From positions 1-7,011 of the forward strand of contig PWPZ01000045.1 in the NCBI GenBank assembly GCA_003556985.1: a stretch of 7,011 bases of DNA, read 5' to 3'. The position numbers and the translations under genes are program-made. Each line of letters begins with the position of its first letter. Position 1 is the stretch's first letter. This stretch comes from Bacteroidota bacterium (GTDB lineage: Bacteria > Bacteroidota > Bacteroidia > Bacteroidales > PUMT01). The notes under the pieces were generated by a model, which was given only the letters and a program-made list of their open reading frames with translations, did no database searches and was not told the DNA's origin. Below are positions 6,272 to 7,011 of this stretch, piece by piece.

Positions 6272-6292
6272 GATATAGCTAGAGAAGAGAAT

Positions 6293-7011
6293 TTGGTGTA
6301 CCAAAAAACACAGGTTCTTACCGACAATGTGATGCACTATTGCCCCGGATGCGGCCATGGTACCACCCACAGGATTATTGCCGAGGTTATAGATGAAATG
6401 GGCATCCAGGCAGATACCATCGGAATTGCTCCCGTTGGTTGCTCGGTCCTTATGTACAACTATCTCGATATCGATATGCAGCAGGCTGCACATGGCCGTG
6501 CTCCGGCACTTGCCACTGCCGTGAAGAGGCTGATGCCGGAAAAATTTGTTTTTACCTATCAGGGCGACGGCGACCTGGCCGCCATTGGTACCGCCGAAAC
6601 CATTCATGCCTGCAACAGGGGTGAAAACATTGCTATTTTCTTTATCAATAATGGTATTTACGGTATGACCGGGGGACAAATGGCGCCCACTACACTCGCC
6701 AACATGAAGTCGTCCACCTCACCCTATGGCAGGGATGTGGAGATGATGGGTAACCCTCTTAAAATAACCGAGATGGTAGCCGGTTTGCCGGGTACTTATT
6801 TTGCCACCCGTCAGGCAGTGCATACACCTGCTGCCGTCAGGAAGACAAAAAAAGCAATACGTAACGCCTTTGAAAACCAAAAACTAAAAAAGGGCATTTC
6901 CCTGGTAGAGATCGTTTCCAACTGTAATTCGGGATGGAAAATGTCTCCTGTACAGGCCAACAAATGGATGGTGGAAAATATGCTCCCTTTCTATCCTCTT
7001 GGAGATATTAA
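6293..7011 (+). CDS. vorA: 2-oxoacid:ferredoxin oxidoreductase beta subunit (thiamine diphosphate-binding), 3' end outside the window
   Basis: The frame is open from after the TAA at 6269-6271 to the window edge; the visible protein ends FYPLGDI. Key motifs are HYCPGCGHG (about 6332-6361), whose cysteines belong to the conserved CxxC element; APVGCS; AAHGRAPALATA; the diphosphate/Mg site GDGDLA starting at 6563, paired with INNGIYGMTGGQMAP; and SPYGRD. Together these identify the beta subunit that binds thiamine diphosphate and works with the alpha subunit at 5176-6255. The start is uncertain. I list TTG 6293 because the normal ATG 6248 is cut off by the in-frame stop. GTG 6296 or ATG 6332 are alternatives, the last leaving only three residues before CPGC. 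An AGAGAAGAG purine stretch lies just upstream of 6293 and might help re-initiation. If the stop is a sequencing error the gene simply starts at 6248. A gamma-subunit gene may follow beyond the edge. Confidence 0.9.
   Translation, partial: MVYQKTQVLTDNVMHYCPGCGHGTTHRIIAEVIDEMGIQADTIGIAPVGCSVLMYNYLDIDMQQAAHGRAPALATAVKRLMPEKFVFTYQGDGDLAAIGTAETIHACNRGENIAIFFINNGIYGMTGGQMAPTTLANMKSSTSPYGRDVEMMGNPLKITEMVAGLPGTYFATRQAVHTPAAVRKTKKAIRNAFENQKLKKGISLVEIVSNCNSGWKMSPVQANKWMVENMLPFYPLGDI

Noticed and set aside
6230..6679. 149-codon minus-strand frame opposite the beta subunit
   Set aside because: The + strand encodes the unmistakable CPGCGHG and GDG motifs here; the antisense frame is a shadow.
1..7011. 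CRISPR array, tRNA, rRNA, insertion sequence or phage gene
   Set aside because: No regularly spaced repeats, cloverleaf-like segment, transposase or terminal inverted repeats were seen by eye.

Overview
The window looks like the chromosome of an anaerobic, amino-acid-fermenting member of the Bacteroidota. Four things point that way: A-rich leaders without clear Shine-Dalgarno sites, two matches to the Bacteroidota -7 promoter box (TAnnTTTG), moderate GC, and oxygen-sensitive ferredoxin-linked enzymes whose sequences read like Bacteroidota homologues. This is inferred from memory of the families, not from a search.

Layout. (1) 1-291, + strand: the 3' end of an ADP-forming acyl-CoA synthetase (ATP-grasp part). 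(2) 292-3020: a block in the opposite direction. It holds a broken C-terminal remnant of an iron-sulfur aldo/keto reductase (389-553), an intact exported DUF6599-type protein (622-1509), a 332-bp spacer with short ATTGCC repeats, and an intact Tat-exported aldo/keto reductase with two Cys4 iron-sulfur motifs (1842-3020). (3) 3021-3378: a 358-bp AT-rich divergent intergenic region with a promoter-like box and small repeats. (4) 3379-7011, + strand: a class I/II aminotransferase, a 2x[4Fe-4S] ferredoxin, and the alpha and beta subunits of a 2-oxoacid:ferredoxin oxidoreductase of the VOR/KOR type. The beta gene runs off the window edge.

How the genes fit together. The + strand genes form a plausible ATP-yielding amino-acid fermentation route. 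The aminotransferase makes a 2-oxoacid. The VOR-type enzyme decarboxylates it to acyl-CoA and reduces ferredoxin through the small Fe-S subunit. The ADP-forming synthetase then turns acyl-CoA into free acid plus ATP. The minus-strand block separates the synthetase from the rest, so it may be an insertion into an older co-linear cluster.

Most notable observations. The beta-subunit gene has an in-frame TAA at codon 8, between an ATG that overlaps the alpha stop codon and a conserved N-terminus that resumes directly after it; one G-to-T change (GAA to TAA) would explain it. There is also a hidden aldo/keto reductase remnant on the minus strand at 389-553, paralogous to the C-terminus of the intact gene about 1.4 kb away. 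I saw no CRISPR array, tRNA, rRNA, transposase or phage gene, and nothing I can defend as a wholly new system.
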